The translations under genes and the position numbers were made by a program. From NCBI GenBank assembly GCA_030949555.1, contig JAUZSJ010000051.1, positions 1 to 48,719 of the forward strand: a stretch of DNA of 48,719 bases, in the 5' to 3' direction. Numbering within the stretch: the first letter of the stretch is position 1; each line of letters starts with the position of its first letter. This document shows, piece by piece, positions 18,634 to 28,706 of this stretch. The notes beneath the pieces were generated by a model. It was not told the DNA's origin. It did no database searches and saw only the letters and a list, made by a program, of their open reading frames with translations. The stretch is from Persephonella sp. (GTDB taxonomy: Bacteria > Aquificota > Aquificia > Aquificales > Hydrogenothermaceae).

Positions 18634-19814
18634 ATGAACAGGATAATAAAAAATCTCAGACCTTATCCTATGGAAGAGCTAAACAGAATAAAAAGTGAGC
18701 TGAAGGAAAAAGGTATAAAGATTTATGATTTTGGAACAGGAGACCCAAAAGAACCTACAGACAAAAAATAAGGGAGGCTCTTATCAATGCTGTTCCACAG
18801 ATAAGTCAGTATCCTTCTGTTTACGGGAAGAAGGAGCTCAGGAATGCGGTGGCTAAATGGTTTAAAAACAGATTTGGAGTTTCTCTCAACCCTGATACCC
18901 AGATTATACCTTCAAACGGTTCTAAAGAAGCTATATTTCACTTTCCTCTGGTCTTTATAAATACAGACATCCCGGATAAGAAAAAGGTTATATTCGGGAC
19001 CCCTGGATATCCTGTTTATGAGAGGGGGACATTGTATGCAGGAGGAGTACCTGTACCTGTAAAGTTAAAAGGAAGATAACTTTCTCCTTAGATTAGACAG
19101 AGTTGAAAAATCTATCTTAGAAGAGACACAGATTGTATGGATAAACTATCCCCACAATCCAACAGGTGCAACAGCTCCCCTTTCTTATCTGGAAGATGTT
19201 TACCACATATGCAGAGAGTATGAGATTATTCTGTGCTCTGATGAGTGCTATACAGAGATTTATTTTGAGAGTAAACCTCCATCTGCCCTTCAGGTAGGAA
19301 TTGAAGGTGTGGTTGTTTTCCACTCCCTTTCCAAAAGGAGTGGCCTGACTGGATACAGGACAGGATTTGTTGCAGGAGATGAAAAAATAGTATCTGAGTA
19401 CAGAAAGGGAAGGGCATCATTTGGAGTGGCAACGCCAGACTTTATCCAGACAGCTGCAAAAGTAGCATGGTCTGATGAAGAACATGTGGAAGAAAGAAGA
19501 AAAATTTTTAAAGAAAAAAGGGAGATATTTTTACAGTTTTTCAAAAAAATAGGTCTTCAGTTCCTGTATCCTGAAGCAACATTTTATTTCTGGGTTAAAG
19601 CTCCTGATGGAATGAGCAGGGGAAGATTATGCAAAACACCTTTTAAGATATGGAATGAGTGGTATCTCCTGGGGTTAATTTCTGTTCAGGTTTAGAAGTA
19701 ATGGAAGGAAGATGCCAGTCTGAATACTTCAGAATTGCTCTTGTTCCTACAGTTGAAGAATGCATGGAAGCAGTCAAAGTATGGAAAAAAGCCCATGAAG
19801 AACTGAAACTCTAA
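18634..19814 (+). CDS. dapC: Class I/II PLP aminotransferase, probably succinyldiaminopimelate transaminase (frameshifted)
   Basis: Fold-type I aminotransferase, about 390 residues after joining frames. N-terminal LRPYPMEELNRIKSELKEKG and IYDFGTGDPKEPT, then QYPSVYGKKELRNAVAKWF, INYPHNPTG, SDECYTEIYF and the PLP lysine in HSLSKRSGLTGYR, ending FRIALVPTVEECMEA. The beginning resembles the DapC group of thermophiles and epsilonproteobacteria, which serves lysine and cell-wall synthesis; other N-acyl or aromatic aminotransferase roles are possible. Breaks lie near 18765, 19073, 19620 and 19680. The stop at 19812-19814 directly abuts the 3' end of the tRNA gene on the other strand. Confidence 0.78.
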
Positions 19815-19891
19815 TGGTGGGCCCGGGAGGACTCGAACCTCCGACCGGACGGTTATGAGCCGTCTGCTCTAACCAACTGAGCTACGGGCCC
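19815..19891 (-). tRNA. tRNA-Met (CAT anticodon), elongator type
   Basis: A 77-base cloverleaf with every stem perfect: acceptor GGGCCCG/CGGGCCC, D stem GCTC/GAGC, anticodon stem GACGG/CCGTC with loop CTCATAA, T stem GGAGG/CCTCC with TTCGAGT, encoded CCA. The D arm GTAGCTCAGTTGGTTAGAGC is that of elongator tRNA-Met; the initiator lacks these features. A tRNA-Ile2, whose CAT is changed to lysidine, has a similar look and cannot be fully excluded. The CCA end touches the aminotransferase stop tail-to-tail. Confidence 0.95.
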
Positions 19892-19969
19892 AAACGGAGA
19901 TAATAATATATAACGACAGCCACATAAAGTCAATACCTTTAAAAGCAGGCTGCTCTTAGTGGCCCAATC

Positions 19970-20407
19970 TCAGGCTTCTTCTATAAATTCCCTCAGATGT
20001 TTAGGCAGTTCAGCCTCTACATCCTTTATTTCTCCATCTGAAACATGTCTCTTAATTACTCTGATTACTGCTTTTATTGCTTCTCTTGCATGCTGTTCAT
20101 TTCCTAAATCCCTTGCAGCTGTTCTTCTGTCTTCTTCAATTACTGCATGGATAAGGTCCTCAACATGTTTTATAGATTTGTCTGGAGATTCTGTAATTCT
20201 CCAACCGTCAACAGCAACAGCCTTTATGCACATAGGAAGCTGAGCCAGAAGATCCAGGAATTCTTCTGGTGTTAATCTTCTTCTGAAAGCATGTAGAACA
20301 GCTCTCAAAATTCTCCCTGCCCTGTCTTTGTCTTCAGGAACTCCAAGCTCTTCAGCCAGCTCCTTCAGGAATAGATTTCCTTTCTGGACGTACTTTTCGA
20401 AATTCAT
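19970..20407 (-). CDS. DUF2267 family protein
   Basis: A 145-residue intact protein rich in charged residues with the DUF2267 pattern: N-terminal FLKELAEELG, GRILRAVLHAFRRRLTPEEFLDLLAQLPM, and a C-terminal DGEIKDVEAELPKHLREFI. Such proteins are small helical cytosolic proteins, two repeats of a helical unit, of unknown function. Good AAAGGAGG before the ATG. It has its own promoter and seems to be a single-gene unit, next to the tRNA gene. Confidence 0.85.
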   Translation of the reverse strand: MNFEKYVQKGNLFLKELAEELGVPEDKDRAGRILRAVLHAFRRRLTPEEFLDLLAQLPMCIKAVAVDGWRITESPDKSIKHVEDLIHAVIEEDRRTAARDLGNEQHAREAIKAVIRVIKRHVSDGEIKDVEAELPKHLREFIEEA

Positions 20408-20443
20408 GGCTCGCCCTCCTTTTTATAATTTGTTCACTAAAAA

Positions 20444-20471
20444 AATATAAATTTATTTTTATCAAATTCAA
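20444..20471 (-). promoter_or_regulatory. Putative promoter of the DUF2267 gene
   Basis: On the minus strand TTGAAT (20466-20471) and TATATT (20444-20449) are 16 bases apart and the -10 lies about 37 bases before the ATG. The gap is very A/T-rich, as expected of a strong promoter. Confidence 0.5.
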
Positions 20472-20510
20472 GACGGATACTCTCTGTATAATTAATATGT
20501 TGATTTGAAG

Positions 20511-21466
20511 TTAGTCTGTCACTGGTGAGGTGATAAATATCTCGTTGTTTGAGATATATTCTTTAAGCTTTCCCTCTTTTATCATCTCCTTTATTTTCCT
20601 CACTGTCTCTTCTTTGAATACTGTCTGTATGTCCTGATATGTATAAGGCCTCCTTCTGAATGTCTGTATTATCTGATTTTCGCTTATGTTTATCTTTTCT
20701 ATTGTGCTGTCTTTCCCTCTTGTTATCACATTTGTATCTATCTCTTCAAAATACTGGTGCTATATCTAAAAAGTTCCCTGTCTGTGAGGGGATTTACCCT
20801 GTAAGCAGGTGGTCTGTCCACTGTTCCAATGTCCAGCCTGTCTGGTTTTATTTCTCTCAGAACCTCAGACAGTTTTTTTATGTTTTCCATTGAGTCATTT
20901 ACTCCTCTTACAAACAGAATTTCAATAATCAGTTTTCCTTTAAATTCTTTTCTGAAAAGTTTCATCCCATCAACAATGTTATCACATTATATATTCCTCT
21001 CAATGTTCTGTTTATCTTCTCAAAGGTTTTCTGGTCTGCTGCATCAAGTGAAAGTTTGACAATATCAAACTTTCTCAGAACTTCTCTAACTTCAGGTCTG
21101 TTTATAGTTGAACTGTTTGACAGAATTAATGTTTTTGAGTTGCTCTTAATTTTGTTTATACTGCTGACAAGTTCATCAAGAAATGGATAAAGGGTGGGTT
21201 CTCTCCCTTGCTGTTACTGTGATAACATCAGGATAGCCGGAAATTTTCAGGAAATCTTGAAGCTCTGAAATAATTTCTTTAACCTGTGGAGGATTTTCTA
21301 TCTGCGATACAGTTTTTCCTTTCCCTACCTCACAGTACAGACAGTCAAAAGTTACACTGCTTCTTTTCTGGCGAGAACGTCTACGCCTATAGATTTTCCA
21401 AACCTTCTTGATATGACAGGTCCAAATATATACTTCACTTATTCCACCTTTTGAATTTAATTCCAT
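20511..21466 (-). CDS. Radical SAM protein of the COG0731 (wyosine-synthase-like) group (several frameshifts)
   Basis: N-terminus with GGISEVYIFGPVISRR-type start; with one T removed near 21347 the cluster motif reads C-x3-C-x2-C (CNFDCLYC) followed by EVGKG, the COG0731 form. Downstream: DVITVTARGEPTLYP (SAM site), KTLILSNSSTINRPEV, FDIVKLSLDAAD, and IIEILFVRGVNDS. The C-terminal part carries a small winged-helix-like DIQTVFKEETVRKIKEM region. Breaks lie near 21405, 21347, 21195, 20980 and 20750. The start ATG 21466 has no ribosome site but a TATAAT five bases upstream. In archaea the family makes wyosine in tRNA-Phe; bacterial members are not well characterised. Confidence 0.72.
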
Positions 21467-21508
21467 TTATATTATAATTCTTTTATATTTTTACCAGAGT
21501 AATAAAAA

Positions 21509-23056
21509 ATGAAAAAATTATTAACTGCTTTACTTGCTTTCAGTTTCAGTTTTGCTTCCCCTGTAAAGGATGAGCTTCAGCCTGAAGACATTGATATTCT
21601 CCTTTCCATTGCCCTTGACAGCTCCTCCGTTTTAAACAACAGCTCTTTTTTTGATTCAAAAATTGATATTTCAATCAAGATAGACCTCGTAGAAAAGTCT
21701 ATGATTCAAAACCGTATAAGATTTTTTAAAAAGAGAGGTCTTAAAAAGATATCCTATTACCTTGATAGAGGGAAAAAATATATACCCCTGATAAAAGAGG
21801 TGTTCGACAGGTACAACATACCTGACGAGTTTATCTTTCTTCCTATTATAGAGAGCCATTTCAACATAAAGGCAATATCTCCGGCAGGTGCAGCAGGGTT
21901 GTGGCAGTTTATGCCCCAGACAGCAAGAATGTACGGCCTTACTATAAACAAATGGATTGATGAAAGATATGACATTGAAAAGTCTACAATCGCAGCAGCT
22001 CTTTATCTGAAAGATTTATACGGAATATTTGAAGACTGGACCTTAGCTCTTGCCAGCTACAATACAGGTGAAGGGGTTATAATAAGAAAGATTAATAAAT
22101 ACGGTGGACTGAACTTCTGGGATATTGACGAGTATTTATCAAAAGAGACAAGGAATTACGTTCCCAACTTTTTAGCTACTGTATCAATAGTAAGGGAGCT
22201 ACTCCAGAAAGAACATTTTGATTATAAACATATGGAGTTTGATATTCTTAGAGTAAAAAAGCCTGTATCCCTGAGATACATTGCATCTCTCATTGGCTAC
22301 CCTGTCCATTTTCTCAGAGAGATGAACCCCCATCTTAAAAAAGGAATAACACCTCCATATGAAGGTGAATACAACATATACATACCTAAAGGATACAGAA
22401 AAACTTTAGAAGTTGCTCTGGAAAAAGCTCCACTTGAGAAATACCCTGCACTTAAAGAATATACAATTAAAAAAGGAGATTCTTTAGGTAAGGTAGCCAG
22501 AAAATTCGGAACCACAGTCTCTTATCTAAAAAAAATAAATGACATCCAGAATACCATTATTATGGCAGGTTCTGTTCTTAAGGTTCCCTCTTACATAACA
22601 GCCTATCCTGATTACTATGACGGTATTATTGACCTGTCTGAGGATATTATATACACCCCAAAGGGTATCATTTATAAAGTGAAAAAGGGAGATACCCTTG
22701 GTAAGATTGCAAGAAAATTCAGGGTTTCTGTTTCTGCAATCAAAAAGTGGAACAGAATTAAAGACTTTATCTATCCAAATCAGAGGATTATTATATACAA
22801 GAGGGTAAAGTACAGAAATACTGGAAGAAACATTGTAGTAAAGAGAAATATATCGTATCTTAAAAAGAAAGTAAAAAAGAGAAAACCTACATACAGATAC
22901 ATATTTTACAGAGTAAAAAAGGGTGATTCTCTTTTGAAAATAGCTAAAAAATATGGAGTATCTGTCAGTCAGATTAAACAGTGGAATAGATTAGAGGGTA
23001 ATATAATAAGAGTTGGACAGAAAATAACTATAATAAAGAGAACAAATGACGGATAA
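21509..23056 (+). CDS. mltD: Membrane-bound lytic transglycosylase D with three LysM domains
   Basis: An intact 515-residue periplasmic muramidase-like protein. Signal peptide at residues 1-16 (LLTALLAFSFSFAS). The transglycosylase core has the catalytic Glu115 in FLPIIESHFN, then SPAGAAGLWQFMPQTA, YLKDLY and ALASYNTGEG, the Slt/MltD motifs. Three LysM repeats follow at about residues 320-360 (YTIKKGDSLGKVARKFG), 395-440 (YKVKKGDTLGKIARKF) and 465-510 (YRVKKGDSLLKIAKKYG), which bind peptidoglycan. No lipobox cysteine is evident after the signal, so it may be soluble in the periplasm. Its last bases overlap the ATG of the PsiE-like gene. Confidence 0.93.
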   Translation: MKKLLTALLAFSFSFASPVKDELQPEDIDILLSIALDSSSVLNNSSFFDSKIDISIKIDLVEKSMIQNRIRFFKKRGLKKISYYLDRGKKYIPLIKEVFDRYNIPDEFIFLPIIESHFNIKAISPAGAAGLWQFMPQTARMYGLTINKWIDERYDIEKSTIAAALYLKDLYGIFEDWTLALASYNTGEGVIIRKINKYGGLNFWDIDEYLSKETRNYVPNFLATVSIVRELLQKEHFDYKHMEFDILRVKKPVSLRYIASLIGYPVHFLREMNPHLKKGITPPYEGEYNIYIPKGYRKTLEVALEKAPLEKYPALKEYTIKKGDSLGKVARKFGTTVSYLKKINDIQNTIIMAGSVLKVPSYITAYPDYYDGIIDLSEDIIYTPKGIIYKVKKGDTLGKIARKFRVSVSAIKKWNRIKDFIYPNQRIIIYKRVKYRNTGRNIVVKRNISYLKKKVKKRKPTYRYIFYRVKKGDSLLKIAKKYGVSVSQIKQWNRLEGNIIRVGQKITIIKRTNDG

Positions 23057-23554
23057 TTTAAAAAAAGGTTTAAAGGGCTTCTGGAACCTCACAAAAATAC
23101 ACAGAAAATTAGGGATTTTCTGGAATTTTTAGAGGATATAATTGTCCTGATTTTACTTGTACTTCTTTTTCTGCTGAGTATATATGCCCTTTACGATATA
23201 TATGTATCTCTAACCAAAGCCAAAATAAAGGTTTATGACCTTATACCAAAATTTATATACCTGTTTATACTGATTGAACTGTTCAGGCTGACAATTGTTT
23301 ATCTAAAAGAGAGGAGAATAGATACCTCACTTATAGTGAAAACAACACTTATCGCTGTACTGAGGGAAATTATTATCAAAGCTCCCCACTTTAAACCCCT
23401 TGATTATGTAGGTATCGCATTTCTTACACTTATACTTGCCCTGATGTACTATGTTCCTAAATACATATTTGTCTCTGAAGCAGAGTTTGAGCTTAAGAAA
23501 AAACCCTATCAGTTGAAAACAAAAAGAGTGGTAAAATCAAAAAGAAAAGAATAG
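23046..23554 (+). CDS. PsiE-like membrane protein (one frameshift)
   Basis: About 170 residues. The ATG lies inside the last codons of mltD. After a break near 23075 the frame reads TQKIRDFLEFLEDIIVLILL and shows four membrane segments, with KVYDLIPKFIYLFILIELFR, IDTSLIVKTTLIAVLREII and FLTLILALMYY, plus a basic tail. The pattern, especially ELFR and the REII segment after a short loop, is that of the phosphate-starvation-inducible PsiE family, whose job is unknown. Placement between mltD and mfd suggests co-transcription, not a shared function. Confidence 0.72.
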
Positions 23555-23563
23555 ATTCTGTGT

Positions 23564-26343
23564 ATGGAAAAGCTCTACGGAAGCATCGGTTCATTCCCTG
23601 AATACTGGACAGTTAAACATTTCTGTGAAACTGTCTGTGTTATAACAGATTCTGAAAAAAGAGCAAAACTGTTCTATCACGATGCAAAGGTGTATGCCAG
23701 ATATCTGGATATAGATATAGAAGTATCCATCATTCCTTCAGAAACAGATATCTTAGATACAGACTCCCAGATAAAGAGAAATTACGCCCTCTACTGTATC
23801 TTAAGGAAAAGAAAATCCATAGTTGTGCTGGATAAAAAAGCGCTTGATATACCTGTTAGAGGAAAAAACGACTTTTAAACAGCATTATAACAGTAGAAGA
23901 AGGAAAAGAGATAAATAGAGAATACCTGATAGACATTTTGCTTAGAAACGGTTACATAAGGGAAGAGATAGTAGAAAATGTAGGTGAGTTCAGCGTTAAA
24001 GGGGGATTTATATCTGTACATATTCCATTTACAGGTGTAGTGGAGATAGACCTGTTCGGAGATTCTGTTGAGAATATATACATAAAATCAAAACTCGCAA
24101 CAAGAAAGAAGATAAAAACTGTTGATATTTTCCCACTTTATGACTTTCCGGTGAAAGGAGACAGCATAACACTACAGTTTGAAAAAACAGGAGATACAGA
24201 GATTTCAGACTATCTAAAAAACATAAAGAGATACTATATAGACATATATGCAGCGAAAGATGGTGAGATTTACTTCTTCTCAACTGGCAGTTCAGATATT
24301 GTAGGCAGTACAAAAAACAGGGAAGATTTGAAAGAGATAAAACTTCCGCTAAGACAGCCCCTTGTCTTAAAAGATGAAAATCTATTTTTCACTCCATCAA
24401 AAGAAGAAACATTTCAGATAGATTTTGAGCCTTTAGAGGAAGGGGATTATGTTATACACGAGGATTATGGTATAGGCATATACAGAGGTATAGAAACGAG
24501 AAACATAAAAGGGAAGAATTACGATTTTATGATTTTAGAGTACGCAGGAGGAGAGAAAATATACCTGTCCTACCTCCACTTTGACAGGATATTCAGGTAC
24601 AGGGCATCTGGTACTGTTGAGTTAGATACAATTGGTGGAACATCCTGGAGAAATCTAAAGAAAAAGGTTAAAAGCTCTCTTAAGAAGGTTGCAAAACAGC
24701 TGTTGAAACTGTATGCAGAGAGAAAAAATGCAAAAAGGAAACCATATATAGTGGATGATGAGCTGATTAAAAAATTTGAGAGCTCTTTTCCCTATGTTGA
24801 AACTCCCGACCAGATGAAGGCTATTATAGATATAAAAAACGATATGACATCAGATACTCCTATGGAAAGGATTATATGTGGTGACGTTGGTTTTGGTAAA
24901 ACTGAGGTTGCTCTAAGAGCTGTGTTTATAGCTGTTTATAACGGTAAACAGGTAGCAGTTTTAACTCCCACAACTGTCCTTTCATTTCAGCATTACAGAA
25001 ATTTTAAGGAAAGACTGGAGCCGTTTGGTATAAGGGTTGAGAACCTTTCAAGACTGAAAACAAAAAGGGAGATTGAAGATATACTGGAAAAGCTGAAAAA
25101 GGACAGATTGATGTAATGATAGGAACACACAGACTTCTTCAGGATGATGTAAAGTTTAAAGATTTGGGGCTGCTGATTATTGACGAAGAACACAGATTTG
25201 GTGTGAGGGCAAAAGAAAAAATAAGAACAGTTAAAAAGGATGTTGATACTATCTACCTATCTGCAACACCAATACCACGAACACTTAGTATGGCTCTTTC
25301 TGGTTTTAAAGATATATCTGTTATAAGAACACCGCCAGAAGGAAGGCTGGAAACAAAAACCTACGTTTCTGTTTACAGTGAAGATGTTATCAGGAGGGCA
25401 ATTGATTTTGAGCTAAGCAGAAATGGTCAGGTTTTTTACCTGTTTAACAGGATTGATGGAATTGAAGAGAAGGCAAAGCAGCTAAAAAGTATATTCCCCA
25501 GTGCAAACATAGAAATAGCCCATGGGAAGCTAAAACCTAAACAGATAGAAAAGAGATTAATTGACTTTATACAGAAAAGGATAGATATACTGGTTTCTAC
25601 CTCTATAGTTGAGACGGGGATTGATATACCCTCCGCAAACACACTGATAGTTGAGAGAGCTGACCTTTTTGGTCTTGCACAGCTTTACCATCTTAGGGGA
25701 AGGATAGGAAGGGGAAACATTCAGGCTTACTGCTACCTCCTTCTTCCAGAAAAGATAACAGAGAACGCTCACAAAAGAATAGATGCTGTCCTCAGATTTA
25801 CCAGACCTGGTTCTGGACTGAAAATATCTATGGAAGATATGAGAATAAGGGGAGCAGGTAATATCCTTGGTGTTGAGCAGAGTGGTTATCTGAAAGCTGT
25901 CGGTTATGAGATGTATATTAAGCTCCTTCAAGAAGTTTTTCAGGAAGAAACAGGTTCAGAGGAAAAAACGCCAGTTATTCAGGTAGACTTAGACAGCTAC
26001 ATACCAGAGAGCTTTATAAAAGACCCTTCAGAAAGGATGAATCTTTATATGATTGTGTCAAAGGCAGATGTGCCAGAAATAGAGCAGATAAAGGAGTATC
26101 TGACCCGTTTTCACGCTGGGGTACCTGAAGCAGTTCTGGTTTATCTTGATGTGGAAAAGCTGAAGAAGGCTGCAAAAAATATGGGATTTAAAAAGATACA
26201 GATTTCAAAAAGATAAAACAGTAATAACCTTTAAACAGGATAATCCACCGCCTCCAGAGATTATTGACAGGATTTTAAGGCATTTTGAAGTGGTAGATGT
26301 ATCAGCTGATACTGTTTCATTACATCTGAAAAGAGAGATATAG
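23564..26343 (+). CDS. mfd: Transcription-repair coupling factor (three frameshifts, short N-terminus)
   Basis: SF2 DNA translocase that removes RNA polymerase stalled at DNA damage and recruits UvrA. Joined length about 927 residues. The RNA-polymerase-binding domain EEGDYVIHEDYGIGIYRG starts near residue 292, followed by GDVGFGKTEVALR (Walker A), LTPTTVLSFQH, IIDEEHRFGV (DEEH box), LSATPIPRTL, STSIVETGIDIPSANT, the RGRIGRG motif, and a C-terminal TRCF domain. Breaks lie near 23875, 25110 and 26205. In E. coli the polymerase-binding domain starts near residue 475, so the UvrB-like N-terminal module is much reduced. Nine bases after psiE. Confidence 0.92.
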
Positions 26344-26368
26344 GAAGATTAGCTGAGATTATTTCGGC

Positions 26369-27271
26369 TTATTCCAGTATCTCAACCTTTGCCCCTTCTG
26401 TATCAACATCAAGAACCATAAATGAAGACTGAACTCCATTCTTTCTGAAGGCATATACCATCCTTTCTCCAATCTCCTGATGATTTTCTACAGAAAGGGC
26501 AACAACAGAAGGTCCAGCTCCACTGAGAGATACTCCTAAGGCTCCTGCATTGTATGCCTCTTCTACCACATTATCAAATCCAGGGATAAGTTTTTTTCTG
26601 TAAGGTTGATGAAATCTGTCTTCCATAGCAACTTTTAGAAGGTCGTATCTCCTGTTTACTACTGCAGACAGGAATAGAGAAGCCCTCTGAAGATTAAAGA
26701 TACCGTCTTTTAAAGATATTTTTTCTGGTAAAACAGAACGGGCCTTTTCTGTAGAGAGTTCAAAATCAGGAACAGCAACAACTACTTTTATATCTTTGGG
26801 AAATGGTATTTTCTGGTAATATGTTTTACCTTCTGATACAAGGGCGGTAGTAAACCCACCTTTCCACGCAGGAAGCAGGTTGTCTGGGTGGGGTTCAAAT
26901 CTGTAAGCTGCTTCAAAAAAGAGCTCATCTGTAAGCTCTGTTTTGCTCACAGTTGTACTGATTAATATTCCTGCCACTATAGCTGTTGCACTGCTCCCAA
27001 GCCCCCTTGCAACAGGAATGTTACTTATCTGCTTTACCTTTGCCCCGTGAAATGTTTTTCCTCTTTTTTCACACATATATTTAAGAACCTGAACAAATAA
27101 ATTGTTTTCTGGTTCTTCAAGAAATGGATTCTTAGGGACTGTTTCTATTACTACCCCATCATTTTCTTCCACTTCAAACTCATTGTAAAGGGTAAGGGCA
27201 AGACCAAAAGTATCAAAACCTGCTCCAAGGTTTGCTGTAGTTGCAGGAACAACAGCTTTCAGTTTTTTCAT
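26369..27271 (-). CDS. thrB: Homoserine kinase
   Basis: GHMP kinase that phosphorylates homoserine in threonine synthesis. An intact 300-residue protein: VVPATTANLGAGFDTFGLAL at the N-terminus, the ATP loop PVARGLGSSATAIVAG near residues 85-100, FEPHPDNLLPAWKGG, and SLSGAGPSVVAL near the C-terminus (the third GHMP motif). ATG directly follows the hldD stop with GGAGGATAG between genes, so it is the last gene of efp-accB-hldD-thrB. The other pathway gene in the window, hom, is 11 kb away. Confidence 0.95.
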   Translation of the reverse strand: MKKLKAVVPATTANLGAGFDTFGLALTLYNEFEVEENDGVVIETVPKNPFLEEPENNLFVQVLKYMCEKRGKTFHGAKVKQISNIPVARGLGSSATAIVAGILISTTVSKTELTDELFFEAAYRFEPHPDNLLPAWKGGFTTALVSEGKTYYQKIPFPKDIKVVVAVPDFELSTEKARSVLPEKISLKDGIFNLQRASLFLSAVVNRRYDLLKVAMEDRFHQPYRKKLIPGFDNVVEEAYNAGALGVSLSGAGPSVVALSVENHQEIGERMVYAFRKNGVQSSFMVLDVDTEGAKVEILE

Positions 27272-28231
27272 CTATCCTCCTACAGGGTGATAAACTTTTC
27301 CTTCCAGTATCTCAACATACTCTTTTATCCCTTTTTCAAGATTATACTTTGGTACAAACCCCAGTTCCTTTTTTATCTTTCCCATGTCTGCCTGTGTAAA
27401 TTCCTGATAAAAGTCGTAAGGACAGTCAAAGTATTCAGGTTCTAAATCTTTCCCAAGATACCTGTTTAGAAGTGAAACAATCTCGTTAAAAGACCTTGCC
27501 TCTCCAGAACCTATATTGTAGACAGTTGAATGGGGAGCCTCTATTGCAAGGATAGTAGCATCAACAGCGTCTTTTACATAAACAAAATCCCTTTTCTGCT
27601 CACCCCACTTAAACAGGCGAGGACTTCGGTCCTTTTTTATCTGTAGATAAAGCTGGTATATCATGCTGGCAAATTTTCCCTTGTGGGCTTCTCCGGGACC
27701 ATACACGTTGAAGTATCTAACTCCTACCACTTTTAAACCTGTTTTCTCAGAAAAGTCCTTCCCTATATTATCCATTACATATTTAGAAAAAGCGTATATA
27801 TTTTCTGGGGATTTTTCTCTCTCTTCTTTCAATGGAACATACTCTTTAACATTTCCATAAACAGAAGCAGAAGATGCATAAACAACCACTGACTCACTTT
27901 CTCCTGCAAGCTCCAGTATGTTCTTGAATCCATCCACATTCTTCCTCATCATCGGTTCCTGGTCTGTAACAGTTGTGTCTGTTATAGAGGCAAGATGGAA
28001 TATTACCTCCGGCTGGAAATCGTCTACCTTGAAGAACAGTTCATCCGTGGATACATCACAGGCTAAAACCTCACCTCTGAATTTTTTCAGATTTTTAAAG
28101 TTTGCACTGGAAAAGTCGTCAAGTATCATAATTTTTGCCTTTGGATATCTATCCTGTAATTCTAAAGCCAGATTGGAACCAATAAATCCAGCTCCACCTG
28201 TTATAAGAATGCTGTTAATCTCTTCTACCAT
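27272..28231 (-). CDS. hldD: ADP-L-glycero-D-manno-heptose 6-epimerase
   Basis: SDR enzyme making the heptose donor for the lipopolysaccharide inner core. Intact 319 residues: LITGGAGFIGSNLAL (NAD site), the SSASVYG stretch with the catalytic Ser, YAFSKYVMD (Tyr-x3-Lys), VVGVRYFNVYGP and KRDFVYVKDAVDATI, and near the end YDFYQEFTQADMGKI, which is typical of HldD (RfaD) rather than GalE. Implies a heptose-containing diderm envelope. Lies between accB and thrB with tight spacing. Confidence 0.9.
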   Translation of the reverse strand: MVEEINSILITGGAGFIGSNLALELQDRYPKAKIMILDDFSSANFKNLKKFRGEVLACDVSTDELFFKVDDFQPEVIFHLASITDTTVTDQEPMMRKNVDGFKNILELAGESESVVVYASSASVYGNVKEYVPLKEEREKSPENIYAFSKYVMDNIGKDFSEKTGLKVVGVRYFNVYGPGEAHKGKFASMIYQLYLQIKKDRSPRLFKWGEQKRDFVYVKDAVDATILAIEAPHSTVYNIGSGEARSFNEIVSLLNRYLGKDLEPEYFDCPYDFYQEFTQADMGKIKKELGFVPKYNLEKGIKEYVEILEGKVYHPVGG

Positions 28232-28242
28232 TTACCTACCCC

Positions 28243-28695
28243 TTATAACGGTTCTATGTAAAAAAGTTCCTGTCCAAATTCAACAGGCTGGCCATTCTCA
28301 ACTAAAATCTTTACAACCCTTCCATTTATATCACTCTCTATTTCATTCATAACCTTAAGAGCCTCTATAATACATAAAACCTGTCCCTTAGATACAGTAT
28401 CCCCTTCCTCAACAAAAGGAGGTGCTCCCGGAGAAGGTGCTCTATAAAATGTTCCAACAAGAGGTGATTTTATGACATGATACTTTTCTGCTTTTTCTTC
28501 TTGAGCTTCTGCCTGTGGAGCAGTTCTGTGCTCTTCTTTCAGTTCAACTATCTGATGGGGTGCAGAAACAACTTCTTTTTTAGGGCCTACATACTGTCTG
28601 ATTTTTATTCTTCCTTTTTCTGTCTCGAACTCAACCTCTTCAATTTTAGTTCCTTTTATCTTCTCTATAATCTCAAAAATAAGGTTCTTGTCCAT
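28243..28695 (-). CDS. accB: Biotin carboxyl carrier protein of acetyl-CoA carboxylase
   Basis: Carries biotin between the carboxylase and transferase parts of ACC. 150 residues: N-terminal helix region, a charged Pro/Ala/Glu linker (about 45-75) and a biotinyl domain with SPLVGTFYRAPSPGAPPFVEEGD and the modification site IEALKVMNEI (Lys in LKVM; the usual form is AMKLM). Start ATG at 28695 just after the efp stop. accC is not present here; in many bacteria accB follows efp as it does here. Confidence 0.95.
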   Translation of the reverse strand: MDKNLIFEIIEKIKGTKIEEVEFETEKGRIKIRQYVGPKKEVVSAPHQIVELKEEHRTAPQAEAQEEKAEKYHVIKSPLVGTFYRAPSPGAPPFVEEGDTVSKGQVLCIIEALKVMNEIESDINGRVVKILVENGQPVEFGQELFYIEPL

Positions 28696-28706
28696 AGCTT
28701 TCCCCT

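Noticed and set aside
19815-19891. The tRNA gene as an integration site of a mobile element
   Set aside because: No integrase, no direct repeat of the tRNA 3' end and no island-like genes follow on either side.
22440-23040. Repeated segments in mltD as DNA repeats
   Set aside because: They are LysM domains similar at protein level only; the DNA is not repeated exactly.
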